The notes under the pieces are model-generated. The model was not told the origin of the DNA, ran no database searches, and saw only the letters and a list, made by a program, of their open reading frames with translations. Made by a program: the position numbers and the translations under genes. Below, piece by piece: positions 23,129-34,129 of a DNA stretch of 64,000 nt. The stretch's first letter is position 1. The number at the start of each line of letters is the position of its first letter. The DNA comes from Rhynchopus sp. YZ270_cl-10 (Eukaryota > Euglenozoa > Diplonemea > Diplonemida > Diplonemidae), in assembly GCA_964035575.1 (NCBI GenBank), contig OZ037884.1, forward strand, positions 62,001 through 126,000, in the 5' to 3' direction.

Positions 23129-24220
23129 TCATTGCGACAGTCTCGCTTCGTCCAGGGATTCGTCTCGCTTCGGACGTGCCTCCACCACAAACTCACTCAG
23201 CCCGTTAGCTGTGACAAACTGTGCCACAACACCACTGCTGCCAGAGATGTCTATAGTCGACAACGCTTCGCACTGACCGAGAAACCTGTTCCCAATATGG
23301 CGGACTAATTTCAGGCCGGCGAGGTTGATTGTAGACAACCTTGTACAGTTAAATAGGAACAAGGCCCCAATCGTGGTGAGTGATTGAAGGCAGCTAAGGT
23401 CAACTGTACGCAACGATAGGCAATTACTGAGAAAAGAGTACCCAACCGAGGTGACTGATTCCAAGCAGGTGACATCAATGGTACGCAACTGGAAGCACCT
23501 ACACAGGAAGCTGTGTCCAACGCTGCTGACTGCTAGGCCTCTGAGGTTGACAGTCGACAACGATGTGCACCCATAGAGAAAGCTGTCCCCGATCGTGGTG
23601 AGTGATCGCATGCCGGTAAGGTCGACAGTCAACAACCCTGTGCAGTGACCGAGGAACCAGTTCCCAATCTCGGTGACTGATTGCAGACCTGTGAGGTCTA
23701 CTGTCGACAACGCTTCGCTGGAAGATAGCCAGAAGTTACCAATAGAGACGATGAAGGGCAACGTTGGTATGTGAAGCTTGGTGGCGCAGTTCGCAAGAGA
23801 CGTATCACAGATGTCATCTACACTAGACACGTAACTGAAACTAACGCACGTTGCTGTACTTCCTGAGAAGAAGTGATGTGGAAACGCAGTCACAACTTCT
23901 GCCTGCAGTAATAAGGAAGCCACCTTCGGATCGGTCACCCGCATCAACCTTTGTGTTGTGATGTCCGTCCGTATCTCACCCAATGACTGCAGTGCTGCGA
24001 TGGCTTCGTATTTCTTCGTCTGCGCGAGGACGATCGTATCCCCAGCACTCAGCGCTGTGATGTCCTCCCCTTCCTCCTTCCCTCCAAAGCCCATATGAAA
24101 GCTGTCTTCGGCCAACCCCGCTGCAGACGCCACCTTCTCCCGCATCGTCTCCATTGTGTCATCCTCACCCACCTCTATTGTGCACTCCTTTCCGTTCAAA
24201 CAGGTCACTGTCAACTCCAT
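23129..24220 (-). CDS. Ubiquitin-like domain + LRR protein, second copy (363 aa)
   Basis: The N-terminal 66 residues form the same ubiquitin-like module as the 3418-4218 gene (TIEVGEDDTMETMREKV, MGFGGKEEGEDI, LSAGDTIVL). A helical linker (KKYEAIAALQSLGEI.. DPKVASLLLQAEV) is followed by eight or so LRRs of 23-24 residues ending near 330. Two further repeats relative to its paralogue and a short charged tail (KRDESLDEARLSQ) make it longer. No signal peptide. An ACAACAG acceptor lies 16 nt before the ATG. The DNA of the first 230 nt is almost identical to the paralogue while the LRR part is not, which suggests gene conversion or reuse of a 5' module. Confidence 0.85.
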   Translation of the reverse strand: MELTVTCLNGKECTIEVGEDDTMETMREKVASAAGLAEDSFHMGFGGKEEGEDITALSAGDTIVLAQTKKYEAIAALQSLGEIRTDITTQRLMRVTDPKVASLLLQAEVVTAFPHHFFSGSTATCVSFSYVSSVDDICDTSLANCATKLHIPTLPFIVSIGNFWLSSSEALSTVDLTGLQSVTEIGNWFLGHCTGLLTVDLTGMRSLTTIGDSFLYGCTSLSTVNLRGLAVSSVGHSFLCRCFQLRTIDVTCLESVTSVGYSFLSNCLSLRTVDLSCLQSLTTIGALFLFNCTRLSTINLAGLKLVRHIGNRFLGQCEALSTIDISGSSGVVAQFVTANGLSEFVVEARPKRDESLDEARLSQ

Positions 24221-24298
24221 TTTTTGACGTCCCTCTCTGTTGTGGTGTATAGGGGGAGACGGGGGCTACTCAACCATAAATAAACCCCCCACTTTTTT

Positions 24299-24913
24299 TC
24301 ATTCCGACCAGACGTCCACCTTCTTCATAACGATATCGTTGAACCAGGAGGAGGATGCTCTGCGCGCAAGCCATGCGGAGAGAAGGGGATACTCTTGTGC
24401 GAACCACACCTCATCAGCTCGCATGAGCTGGCGCATCAAGGGGAAAAGACAGATGTCGAAGGGAGCAGCCTCGCCGAAGAAGTACCCACCGGCGTCACAT
24501 TGCTGAAGGCACGCCTCGAGTCGGGTTAGGTGGCGTGCGACAAGGACATCACGGTGGGCCGACTTCGGCTGCTCGGGGAATTTGTACGGACGTCTGTACG
24601 GCTCCAGGTCCACACCAAAGGTCGCAATGCTCGCAAGGAGGGTATCTTCCTCAGGCGTCACGACAACGTCTGAGGCGTGGCACAGCGCCCACCGCACAAT
24701 CTCCATGCTCTCGTCGATGACGCGCTGTCCGTCGGGTCCGTGCAAGATCAGAACCGGGACAGTGCCTTTAGGTGATACTTCCAGCAGTGCTGCAGGCTTG
24801 TGCCGCAGGTCGACCTCGCGTAGCTCGTACTCCGTGTGAGAGAGGTGCAGTGCCATGCGTGCACGCATCGCATAAGGGCAGCGCCTGAAGCTGTACAGAA
24901 TAGGCCTCTCCAT
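24299..24913 (-). CDS. Glutathione transferase-like protein (204 aa)
   Basis: MERPILYSFRRCPYAMRARM is a thioredoxin-fold N-terminus with a CPY motif (Cys 12), as in omega-class glutathione transferases and glutaredoxin-like proteins. GTVPVL near residue 55 supplies the cis-proline, and IDESMEIVRWAL matches the glutathione-contacting ESxxI region. The rest is an all-helical GST-C type domain. Likely a cytosolic thiol transferase or dehydroascorbate reductase. The ATG at 24913 is preferred to one 49 codons upstream because it lies 16 nt after a CTTCCAG acceptor, and the longer form would overlap the preceding gene's stop. Confidence 0.85.
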   Translation of the reverse strand: MERPILYSFRRCPYAMRARMALHLSHTEYELREVDLRHKPAALLEVSPKGTVPVLILHGPDGQRVIDESMEIVRWALCHASDVVVTPEEDTLLASIATFGVDLEPYRRPYKFPEQPKSAHRDVLVARHLTRLEACLQQCDAGGYFFGEAAPFDICLFPLMRQLMRADEVWFAQEYPLLSAWLARRASSSWFNDIVMKKVDVWSE

Positions 24914-25041
24914 TTGCTTGGTTGTCGCCCTGGAAGAGGGGTGTTGTTGTTGTGGTGTGCCATGTGCGGGGAAACAAAAATTGCTCACATAAAACGCAAA
25001 ACTATTTTTTGGGATGGGTTCTGTTGCTAGGATGCGCCCAT

Positions 25042-26952
25042 TCACGAGAGGGACTGCCAATGCTCTGCAGCAGTCTGCACGGCACGTGAGGATGCGAACT
25101 GTTTGATGCGATCTGCGTGCTTCTCAGCACCGCCTGGGCAGCCGGCCTCTGTCCAGCCTGCAAGCTGTGAGGTGGCCTGCAGGAGCTTCGCTGCGAAGGC
25201 AGAAGTCACGTTGTGGTTGCGCACGGCTGCGTGCAGGTACTGCAGTGCAAATGCCGACAGACGTGCGACCAACGGCACCGACGCCACCATATGCAATACA
25301 AGCGCCCTCCGTTTGTTTGACCGCGCAGCACCTCCCGCACACACCCCAGCCACCTCCTCCACCACCCCTGCCATGCTCCCCGCCGCAGACGCCACACAAC
25401 GCGCCACATCCACATGACAGTTCACCCCCTTCGGCGCCACCACAAGCTCAACCAGACCACCTGCAGTCACCTGCGGAACCACCTGCAATAGCTCTGACAG
25501 CGCCGCGAAGGGGTCTTCTGTCACAGAACGGACGCGCTCACAGAGGGCAGCGTCGTCTGCAACACATAGGGTCTGTCCACCTCGCGACACTACTACGGTG
25601 GAGTCCACGATGTCCAGAGACAAGGCGCCACATGCGGTTTTCAGGCCCTCCAGCGCCGCTTCGGCAGCTGCAATGCCACGTGCCAGAATCGCAGTAGGGT
25701 GGCACACCCCAGGGCAGGGGTACTGTGTCACCAGTCGTGGTGCTCCGTCGCCCATCCCAACGACGTCATCGTGCACCATCTGCAGCAGACGCAGCCAGAA
25801 GAGCTCATCCTCCTGCGCATCGCCGTCAGCGAAGAGCACTCCCAAATCACAGAGGCCGTGCACAAAGACACCACGGAGGTTGGGACCACCTGCAGACATG
25901 AACAGGTCCAGCAGAAGCGAGTACAGCGCACCCCCGAGGAGGTCGGGCAGGCGGTTCGGCGTCCCCGTGGTGGTGGTCGGTGCCAACACCACCTCGTGTC
26001 GGCTGCGCTGTCCGTATCCGTCCAAGGTGATGTAGTAGGCATCCATGCGTGCAGCCGCGTCTGCCTTGGAAAGCCCTTCGTTGACGTCACAAAACAATGC
26101 CCTCAGCCTTGCCTCAATCTGCAACAGCAGAAGCATCGTGCGGCGTGCCACGACACCCCGGTCCACTTCGTCGCACAGCACGCCTTGCAAATCGGGTTCG
26201 ACTGCGGCAACGACCAGCTCTGCCCCAGGGATGGTGTAGGGTGTGGCTGCGGGGGCCTGCATGCACTCTGCAAGCAGCAGCAACACGACAAGCGCGAGGG
26301 AACAGTACCGTACGTCGACATCCTCGAGGTAGCCGTGTGTGGTGAGGTTGCGCAGGTTGAGGTGCTGCGGGAGGTACAGCGCCTCCACGAGGGGGAGTGC
26401 GAGACGCGCTGCAGGGGTGGCGGAGGTACCACCACAAACGACACGCTCCCGCCACAGCGCAACTTCATCCTTGAGGAGCGGTGCCCCCGCAGAGGCACCG
26501 GAGGAGGGCTTCGCTGGTGTGGATGAGGCTGTGTGCCGTGCCGCAAGCATCTTCTCGCCCGCCACGCAACACATAAACATAAAGCACACCCGCCGTGCTG
26601 CCTCAGGAGTGCGGGTGGCATCCGAGGCTGCCTTAAGGATGCCGCCGTTGACTGCGTTCAGTATGCCCGTCCAAAAGGGGATGTGTGTGTAGCGTGTGTC
26701 GGTCAGAAGGCGTGCGATGTTGGCGCTGTGTGCTGGCATGTTGAGGAGTGTGTGGAAGGTGGTCCCGCAGTCCTGCGCAAGCTTCGTGGGGGAAGGGCTC
26801 GTGGCGGTGGTGTGTCCGTCTGGCGGCTGTGCCACCAGGCTCACCCCAGCCTCCGTGCTGTGCAGGCTTAGGTACTGCGCGTACTGAGCCGTCTCGTCAC
26901 CCTTTGGGAACGCCAGCACAGCTTGGATGCACTCCCCTAGTAGTTCCGTCAT
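25042..26952 (-). CDS. ERMARD / DUF4209-like protein (636 aa)
   Basis: Residues near 200 read LNLRNLTTHGYLEDVDVRYCSLALV, resembling the conserved NLRNLLWHGF segment of animal ERMARD and the DUF4209 family. A second related motif, GPNLRGVFVHGL, lies near 356. Both contain R-x4-H, the signature of HEPN domains, which act on or bind RNA. A role in ER-associated RNA turnover is suggested for the animal protein; here it is inference. The C-terminal third is helical with no recognised domain. No clear membrane segments, unlike the animal protein's C-terminus. Start at 26952 chosen because it is 15 nt from a CCCAG acceptor; a start 18 codons upstream lies beyond that acceptor. Confidence 0.65.
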   Translation of the reverse strand: MTELLGECIQAVLAFPKGDETAQYAQYLSLHSTEAGVSLVAQPPDGHTTATSPSPTKLAQDCGTTFHTLLNMPAHSANIARLLTDTRYTHIPFWTGILNAVNGGILKAASDATRTPEAARRVCFMFMCCVAGEKMLAARHTASSTPAKPSSGASAGAPLLKDEVALWRERVVCGGTSATPAARLALPLVEALYLPQHLNLRNLTTHGYLEDVDVRYCSLALVVLLLLAECMQAPAATPYTIPGAELVVAAVEPDLQGVLCDEVDRGVVARRTMLLLLQIEARLRALFCDVNEGLSKADAAARMDAYYITLDGYGQRSRHEVVLAPTTTTGTPNRLPDLLGGALYSLLLDLFMSAGGPNLRGVFVHGLCDLGVLFADGDAQEDELFWLRLLQMVHDDVVGMGDGAPRLVTQYPCPGVCHPTAILARGIAAAEAALEGLKTACGALSLDIVDSTVVVSRGGQTLCVADDAALCERVRSVTEDPFAALSELLQVVPQVTAGGLVELVVAPKGVNCHVDVARCVASAAGSMAGVVEEVAGVCAGGAARSNKRRALVLHMVASVPLVARLSAFALQYLHAAVRNHNVTSAFAAKLLQATSQLAGWTEAGCPGGAEKHADRIKQFASSRAVQTAAEHWQSLS

Positions 26953-27724
26953 CTTGCAGTGTGCGCGCTGGGGGGGGGTGGTGATTGGGTGGGGGTTTGG
27001 TGTCATCCAATTCCAGAATGCATCGTACTATATACTCTACTATAACACATTACATCATTCATTTATGACGTTCTGTGTGCACCGTCCGTTGACGTAGGAT
27101 GAAGGAAATATCTTCACAATGCAAGGAATAAGTCTGCGAGATGCATTCTCCATGACGCAAGCAAAACCTTGCATCAGCACTGTGTCTTTCGTACAACGCA
27201 GCCAAATCGGGTGTCGAATTCTGGCGCAAAAGTCGTGGGAATCTTCAAGGGGGAGATGCTTTTTGTTTTGTCCAATGTCAATCGCTGGTTAGCTTTCTTT
27301 TTGGTTTCTGATCATATTGCCTTTGCCTTTGCATGAGGGAATTTTGAAATTGTATGAGCACAAAAGAAGCACGAAAACCAAACGTAGGAGGGGGGGGGGG
27401 ATACTGGCAACGAATCAGGTGCAGAAATACTGTAGAAGCACCACGACAGTTCTCTGTTGTCCACATTCACCTCATTTCACCATCCTCAACATAGCAGGGA
27501 AGTTCCATAGATGTCAGAAACCTGGAGAACAGAACAAAAAAGAGGGAGAAGTTGATGGTGCAAACACCCTCTGGGACGCAGGCACACTGACACTCCGTGG
27601 GTTGTCGAACCCCCCAGTGTTGCATTTAACAAAAAAAAAGAGGGAGAAGTTGAAAGTTGCAAACCTGCTCGCCCTACATTGAACGCAGACACTGGTTCTC
27701 CTGATTATCTTTTTTTGCAAGGTA
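26953..27724. other. Intergenic with two tandem stem-loop units
   Basis: Gene-free. At 27540-27632 and 27636-27710 are two units each preceded by AGAGGGAGAAGTTGA. The first carries a hairpin whose arms enclose GGGTTGTCGAACCC, like a T-arm. Confidence 0.5.
27545..27632 (-). repeat. tRNA-like short interspersed repeat
   Basis: On the minus strand an ACACTGG..CCAGTGT-like stem encloses GGGGTTCGACAACCC, close to a pol III B box. It continues into TGCGTCCCAGAGGGTGTTTGCACC. The same arrangement with a better stem is at 57884-57970. Confidence 0.5.
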
Positions 27725-27739
27725 CCTACCCCCCCCCCC

Positions 27740-27980
27740 GTGTATATGTCCGGACCCATTTTGATGTGTATATGTCCGGCACTTTTCTGAAAATTTTCCG
27801 GACATATACACATATGAGGGGAGATGCCCCGCCAACGTGCGGAGCCGAAAGCTCGGAATGGGTTTTTGCTGCTGTAAACTGTAGTCTACTACCTGATGTC
27901 CGGCATGTGCATATGTCCGAAAACATGTGTATATGTCCGAGCCTCGACCAACACGGACATATGCACAGGACATATACACG
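27740..27980. mobile_element. MITE with GTGTATATGTCCGG repeats, nested
   Basis: Ends GTGTATATGTCC and GGACATATACAC inverted, with four to five further internal copies of the same word in both orientations. It sits inside the poly(C) of the foldback element, so it inserted after that element. Confidence 0.75.
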
Positions 27981-28780
27981 GGGGGGGGTTAGGGGGTTCC
28001 ACCAAGGGCGTTTTGCTGTCCAAAACCCATTTTTTTGAAATTTCGGTGAAGAAACCCACTAAAATGGGCGTGCCTGGCCGCAAATCGCCCTGGGGATCAC
28101 CCATATATCCCAATAAACCACCTGACGACCTTCACAGAGCATTTCTTTTCCGAAAAAAATTGATTTTTTGTGAAAAAAAGGCCAAAAACTGCGTCACGTT
28201 TGCGTCACGCTTGGTGACCAAAATTTAACACTTGCCAAGAAATTTCTCCAATCAGACAAAACTCCTTCTAAACACCCGAAAAACACTTCAGTCCGCATCT
28301 TCTGGGGTCCCGGGGTGGAAATGTATGGTTTTTACAGCTTTTAGGGGTCCTGGGAGGGTCCCAGACGTATTCATGAGGGACGGAACCGCTTAAAATACCC
28401 GAATTTACCTCTTTTTTAGGGTGCTTTTTCACCTTAAAAATTCAAAAAAAAGTTCTCAGATAAGCACAGAAGTGTCCAAACCCCCTCGGAACTACTCGCC
28501 AGACCCCCTGCGGGGTGGAGAATCATATTTGCGATCACTTTTTGGGCTATTTTGCCCAAAATAATCCCGTGTCCCACTTTTGTCCCACTTGTCCCAAAAT
28601 GGCCTAAAATACCCTATTTTGGGACAAGTGTAACAAAAGTGTAACATGAGGTTATTTTGGGCAAAATAGCCCAAAAAGTGATCGCAAATATGATTCTCCA
28701 CCCCGCAGGGGGTCTGGCGAGTAGTTCCGAGGGGGTTTGGACACTTCTGTGCTTATCTGAGAACTTTTTTTTGAATTTTT

Positions 28781-31538
28781 CACGGGTTGCCTACGATCGT
28801 AGTACGATCTCTTACGATCGTAGCTCTTTTTTGATCGCACTACGATCGTACTACGATCAAAGTACGATCGTAGTACGATCGTACTTACGATCGTATTATG
28901 ATCGTACGATCGTACTACGATCGTAAACGATCGTACTACGATCCTCCTTCTAAGGTGCTCGCTCTCCATACCTAGACCCTCGAATTTTTTTTTTTGCCCC
29001 TATATTGGGCTAATTTCGACGATTTGAGGCCATTAAAAGCAAAATTTGGCACTTTTGAGCATCTAGGGGGGTCTAAAACGCGGTTCCGCGAACCCAAAAT
29101 TTCGTGATTTTTACCAAAGACAAGTCGATTTTTGAAAAAATCTCAAAAAAAAAAAATCCCAATTTTTTTTTTTCACAAGTGTTTTGAGGCCTGCTCACTA
29201 CACCCTGGGTACCCTTCTGGGACCAAAAAGTCAAAAAAAGCAAGAATTGGGCTGTTTTGAGCATCTAGAGTTAATTCCCCAGTCATTTTCTGTACCACCA
29301 GTGCATTTTGTATGGGCCAGCGCCTTGTCAAAAAATCGAAAAATCTCAAAAAAAAAAATTTTTTTTTCGGGAAAATTTCGACCCCTGAGTTGGGTTTTTG
29401 GGCACCAAAAAGTGCAAAAAAACGCAAAAATCGGGTGTTTTGATCTGGGGGTAAACCATATGCACTACTGCACAATATCGACTTTTCCTTAGCAAATTCC
29501 TTGGAGCAAGGATATCTCTAAATCCGTCCCTTTTTGGCCAAATTCCGAAATCCCAATCCAAAAAATTCCCTGTTTTTTTGGTTTTGTTTTTGGGCTGTTT
29601 TTTGACTTTTTTGTGGGGGGGAAAAAAATTTTTCCCGATATGTCGTCAGGGCTCTCGCCGGGGTCATTTGGGGTCCCGAGCTTTCCCCCCGTAAAAGCGG
29701 TCGCTGCGCGCGCTTCGCGCGCGCGACTCCCTGCCAGTGCAGGGAGGCGTGGCGCTTTCTCCCCTCTGATGCACAAAGGCAGGTGGGGAGGGGTGAACCA
29801 CAATCCGTAGTGTGTCAGCCTTATCAGTAACCTCGGTACATTTATGAAAGAAACGGCAGTCATGGCACCCAAAGGTTCCTGGCGAAGCCACGGTACGCAA
29901 CATTTGAGATCTCCTCCGTCTTCCAACCCTCATAATTGAATGCGATTGACACGTCTTCTCCTTCTTCTTGTGCACAACCTCAAATGTCTCTGATGCTGGA
30001 TGCTTGCCTGCAACTGACGTGAACATCCGCACCCACAACTACAGCAACCGCCTGCAGAGCCAATTTTTTCCTCAAAAATCCGGGACTTTTTTTTTTTTCC
30101 TTTTCACCCAGTGGGTATTATCCTAAATTATTTTGGGTATTATGGGTACTGGGTACTGGGTACTGGGTACCCAGAGAAGGCACCTTGACAGCAGCGAAGG
30201 CGCAAGACAAGGTATGTAAATATGTTTAACTTTCTGGTGAATATTCAACAAAATAAGGCCGTCGACTCGTATTTCCTCCAAAAAGTCTCCATAACAATAT
30301 TTTACACCCTCAGGCCAACTTATTTTTTAAAGAAATCACCTTCTTTAAATTCCCCACCACTCACAACTTCACTTTTAAACAGGTATCGCGAGTGCAACAT
30401 CGAGAACCAACTGTGCAGAACGAGCGAACATATGGGGTGGAAAGGGGAGTGGGAACACTCTGTCAGTCACTGCTATAGCCATTAACCCAGGGAGCATAGC
30501 TAGTGCAAGAAATTCGACTTCGGGATCCGGAAAGTCTGTCCTCTGCTTGCGGAGGACTGGGCACAATAAAATATTGCGTTCCCCCAGAAAACTAATTTTG
30601 TCACAGTAATTTTTGCCCAGGGCATGCTCTTGAAGCATGGCGGCTTGGTGTGAGAAGGGGCAGTGTATTGTTTTGTTCTAGATTTCAACGGTTGTTAGAA
30701 CGAGTCAAGTGGATGCTTATCTAAACACTGACTTTAGTACAGACCCGAGAGATCACACATGACTTTGAGGAAAGAACAAAGCAATGCATCTGTACCCGCA
30801 CGCCAGGTTGTAGTTACTTCAGGATTTTCTTAAGTTTGCATGAAAGAGAAGGGGGCGAAACCTTTGTATACGTTTACGACGAAGGTAGTAACCTAATGAC
30901 AACCATGTGGTGGCTGTAATTCACATCCCTTAGAATTACCAGAATTCAGCCTTTGTTGAAGTAACGTGCATACTTGTATGTGCGTGTCACGCTTCTCCAC
31001 CCTTAAATGGGTGCACCGCTCGGTGAGCAGTGGTAACCCTTCTCGACTAGTGCAAACTTAAGAATTTTCTGCTGGAACTTACCAAAATCGATTTTCTTTC
31101 ACCCCAAACACCCGCAACACCCCACCTGCTACTTCGGTAGCCTGTGTTGTTGGGAGTTGGTTCTCATGTTGATCCCCAGTGACTGTCTAGCACTGCTTCT
31201 TCTGAGCCCAACGTTGTTTGGCCTGTCGACGTAATAAATACGAAGACAGGGCGGCGGTGCCAACAATTTTCCAATGATGTAACGTTTTATCTGATTGATT
31301 ATCGTTTGATATACCTTGTGTGTGCTTCATGCACACCATGCAAGGAATATCGAACGGTATTTCAAGCGATATTCGTTATTTCGTTTGGCAAACGTACTAC
31401 GATCGTACTACGATCGTACTACGATCGTTTACGATCGTAGTACGATCGTAGTTGATCGTAGTACGATATTTTACGATCGTTACGATCGTTTTTTGGTACG
31501 ATCGTAAACGATCGTACTACGATCGTAGGCAACCCGTG
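28781..31538 (-). mobile_element. Non-autonomous DNA transposon with GATC-rich ends, copy 2
   Basis: Inverted copy of 6474-9420, beginning CACGGGTTGCCTACGATCG, with ATTTTT at both flanks (28775-28780, 31539-31544). It is 2758 bp, about 190 bp shorter than copy 1 mainly by lack of one block. Short open frames are identical or almost identical to those of copy 1, so the two copies are recent. No transposase-like frame. Confidence 0.85.
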
Positions 31539-32020
31539 ATTTTTAAGGTGAAAAAGCACCCTAAAAAAGAGGTAAATTCGGGTATTTTAAGCGGTTCCGT
31601 CCCTCATGAATACGTCTGGGACCCTCCCAGGACCCCTAAAAGCTGTAAAAACCATACATTTCCACCCCGGGACCCCAGAAGATGCGGACTGAAGTGTTTT
31701 TCGGGTGTTTAGAAGGAGTTTTGTCTGATTGGAGAAATTTCTTGGCAAGTGTTAAATTTTGGTCACCAAGCGTGACGCAAACGTGACGCAGTTTTTGGCC
31801 TTTTTTTCACAAAAAATCAATTTTTTTCGGAAAAGAAATGCTCTGTGAAGGTCGTCAGGTGGTTTATTGGGATATATGGGTGATCCCCAGGGCGATTTGC
31901 GGCCAGGCACGCCCATTTTAGTGGGTTTCTTCACCGAAATTTCAAAAAAATGGGTTTTGGACAGCAAGTCCTTAAGGATTTCCTTATACGTGGAACCCCC
32001 TACGGGGGGGGGGGGGTAGG

Positions 32021-32655
32021 TACAAAATCATTTTCAAAAAAAAAGTGCAAAAACGAAACAGAATCAAAAAAAAAAAAAAAACAGACCCCTTCCAGAATCC
32101 CCCCTGTTGACACAGGAACAAAAGCGACACAGCAAACGAGACCGACAGAAAAAATACGGTTCCAAAGTCTTCCCGGAACACTCGGGAAGAGATTTCTATA
32201 AAATCCTTTTTCATTTCAAAACAAAGCACTATAAAACCCAACCCCGCCCTCTCTTCGCCCAATTACCTACCTCCCAATATAAAGCGGTTGATGGGTCTAA
32301 GCGTCTCACTTAGCCACCTAGATAATAATAAAAAAATGGCAATTTCATTTTCTGTTCTTGAAATTTTTCTGTTGAGTAGCAATGATGCAATCTCCCACTT
32401 CTTTCAATTTTTTTTTTCCTTCATTTTCTCTTCTTTCGGCATTCTCAAAAAAAAAAAGAATCGATCGGCCATGCAAATCCGAATACAGGCATTGGCCACA
32501 AAGACATCCCCTTCCCCTTACCCTTCCCCTTTCCCCCCCTTCCCATATGCCGTCTCTCGAATAATCAAAAAGAAGTGGATTTCGTCAATAGCACCTTTGC
32601 TTTTTCGTTTGAAGAGGCCATGAGACGATGCAGGCACTTCAGAACCCCACCCGTA
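32021..32655. other. Gene-free stretch downstream of the hydroxylase gene
   Basis: A-, T- and C-runs. A CTAAG-type stem-loop relative (GGTCTAAGCGTCTCACTTAGCC) is at about 32294-32316. No coding signal. Confidence 0.5.
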
Positions 32656-32766
32656 ATGGTGACAGTATGGTGATGGGAGCCCATTGGAATACGCAAAATA
32701 CATCACAACGTATTGTGATGTATTTTGGCGTATTCCTATGGGCTCCCATCACCATACTGCCACCAT
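32656..32766. mobile_element. Hairpin MITE, 111 bp, TA target duplication
   Basis: Almost perfect palindrome with ends ATGGTGACAGTATGGTGATG and complement, arms of about 55 bp, TA on both sides (32654-32655, 32767-32768). It lies 68 nt downstream of the hydroxylase stop, so it is probably in the 3' untranslated region. Confidence 0.85.
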
Positions 32767-32834
32767 TACTCCCCAACCCCCTTATCCAACCCATGCCCGA
32801 GTAGGCAACCCTGAGTACCGAGGTGGTCTGCTGT

Positions 32835-34129
32835 TTACGTGAAGCGCCGTTGTCTGACCCAGAAGACACCAACCCACTTTGTGGAGCCTTCCGCAGGCGG
32901 CTCGGCTTGGTGGTGTGAGTAAGGATCACCGCGGCAGTAGGTGTCGGGTGTTTGCTCCTGTTGGTGTTTTGTTATGATTTTGTCTTCTTGAAATTTTTGG
33001 TTTGCTTCGTCGTTTCATAGTGTAGTCATCCGAGGATGAACTCTATGTAAAGAAAATCTTATAAGATGAACCTAAGCCTCGTACTTAGTCATCTAAAGAG
33101 ACGTTTCTGTTGTGATTTGACTGTTGGAATAGCCACCTGATTTTTGACCCTGTGTTTGGAGGCAAACACAGAGTCAATATCAGGTGGAATAGCAATAAAA
33201 GTGTTTTTGAAAAATCCATTTAACACCCCAAAAACGAGACACACCTTTTCGCAGTTCCAGAACACTATAGCGTCGCCCTTCTTGGGCTTCACCTTGTAGG
33301 AACGGCCTTCGTCCTGCGGGTTGGAGGACATGGGGAACGTGGTCTCACCCCCTTCTGTGGTGTCGTCAAGCCAGCTCAGGAGCGTTGCTACACGCTGGCC
33401 ACCTCGGGCCAGGTGCTCCGTGTAGATCGTGCTGAAGTAGTCTGGGTGCGCCTGGTAGCGTTGCCCTGCTTCGTAGCGGAGGATCTGTGTGGCCTCGACG
33501 TTCTCCTCCTGAAGGTTCGTCAGCATGGCGACACGTTTGCGTGCGGCTGTGATGATGGTGTTGCGTGCATGTTCCTGGTCAGTTATGAACATTCCGTTGC
33601 TTGTACGCACACCGTCGGACCTGCTCTGCCCCTTCTGCCCTACAATCTCGGAACGCTTGAGCTTCGCCCCCGCCACATCCCTCACCCACGCTGTCTCCTC
33701 ATCCTCCCAAAAGTTCTCTATGTAGTACGCCCGCGGCTTGGTGTGGGAGATCTCATGCCATTTCATGACTTGGGTGTCGTCACCTCGTTTGTTGTCGCGG
33801 AAGATCTCGCCGGAGGTTGCGTTGAAACGCTCCCCGAGGCTGAGGTACGGTGGGTACTGCTGGACGTCTGGACGTTGGTAGTGTTTGGGGACGCCTTGTG
33901 TGTCCGCATGCCGCCCCGTGGTGAGCGCCGCCTCGACGTGAGAGGACACAACACCGTTGCCGTGGATGGAACGGCTCTCCGTCAAATCCTTCGCAATGCG
34001 CGCACGCATCGCGACCCCCGCCTGCTGTGTGTACATATGATGCATCACCATCATCGCCAACGCACACAGAAACGCGACACTCACGACAATCAATGTCAAG
34101 CTCCGAGAGCTCCCACGCTTCTCCACCAT
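32835..34129 (-). CDS. Prolyl 4-hydroxylase-like Fe(II)/2-oxoglutarate dioxygenase, two exons (335 aa)
   Basis: Exons 33245-34129 (295 codons) and 32835-32957 join in phase 0. Residues 10-30 (LIVVSVAFLCALAMMVMHHM) form a type II signal anchor, placing the catalytic domain in the ER or Golgi lumen. The core shows YQAHPDYF (His-x-Asp metal ligands near 228-230), GGQRVATLLSWLDD, GGETTFP and GDAIVFWN, ending exon 1 at CEK. Exon 2 supplies the distal histidine (SHHQAEPP) and the 2-oxoglutarate lysine (GSTKWVGV). Without splicing the frame runs on into intron sequence and loses both residues. It hydroxylates peptidyl proline in secreted or membrane proteins (family knowledge). The acceptor CCAG lies 42 nt before the ATG. 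Confidence 0.88.
32958..33244 (-). other. Intron of the hydroxylase gene (287 nt)
   Basis: Begins GTGTGT, ends ACCAACAG, restores the conserved C-terminus. It contains the best-paired CTAAG-type stem-loop in the window at 33060-33095. Confidence 0.85.
33060..33095 (+). repeat. Dispersed stem-loop, CTAAG type, inside an intron
   Basis: AGATGA-acc-TAAG, loop CCTCGTA, CTTA-g-TCATCT: two perfect stem segments with a small bulge. Sense orientation is opposite to the gene. Confidence 0.8.

Larger units (their letters stand above)
27725..32020. mobile_element. Foldback DNA element with two nested insertions
   Basis: Ends CCTACCCCCC and GGGGGGTAGG are flanked by TA (27723-27724, 32021-32022). From TAGGGGGTTCCAC inward, the left arm (about 27981-28600) and right arm (about 28600-28774 plus 31545-32000) are inverted copies. 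So the original unit of about 1.3 kb was nearly one long palindrome. It is interrupted on the right of centre by the GATC-rich element (28781-31538, with ATTTTT duplicated) and in the left C-tract by a small MITE (about 27740-27980). No transposase. Confidence 0.8.

Noticed and set aside
24914-25060. 49-codon N-terminal extension of the glutathione transferase
   Set aside because: It would overlap the preceding stop, lies upstream of the likely acceptor and has no targeting character.
25699-26526. Plus-strand frame of 275 codons
   Set aside because: Shadow of the ERMARD-like gene; no recognisable protein.
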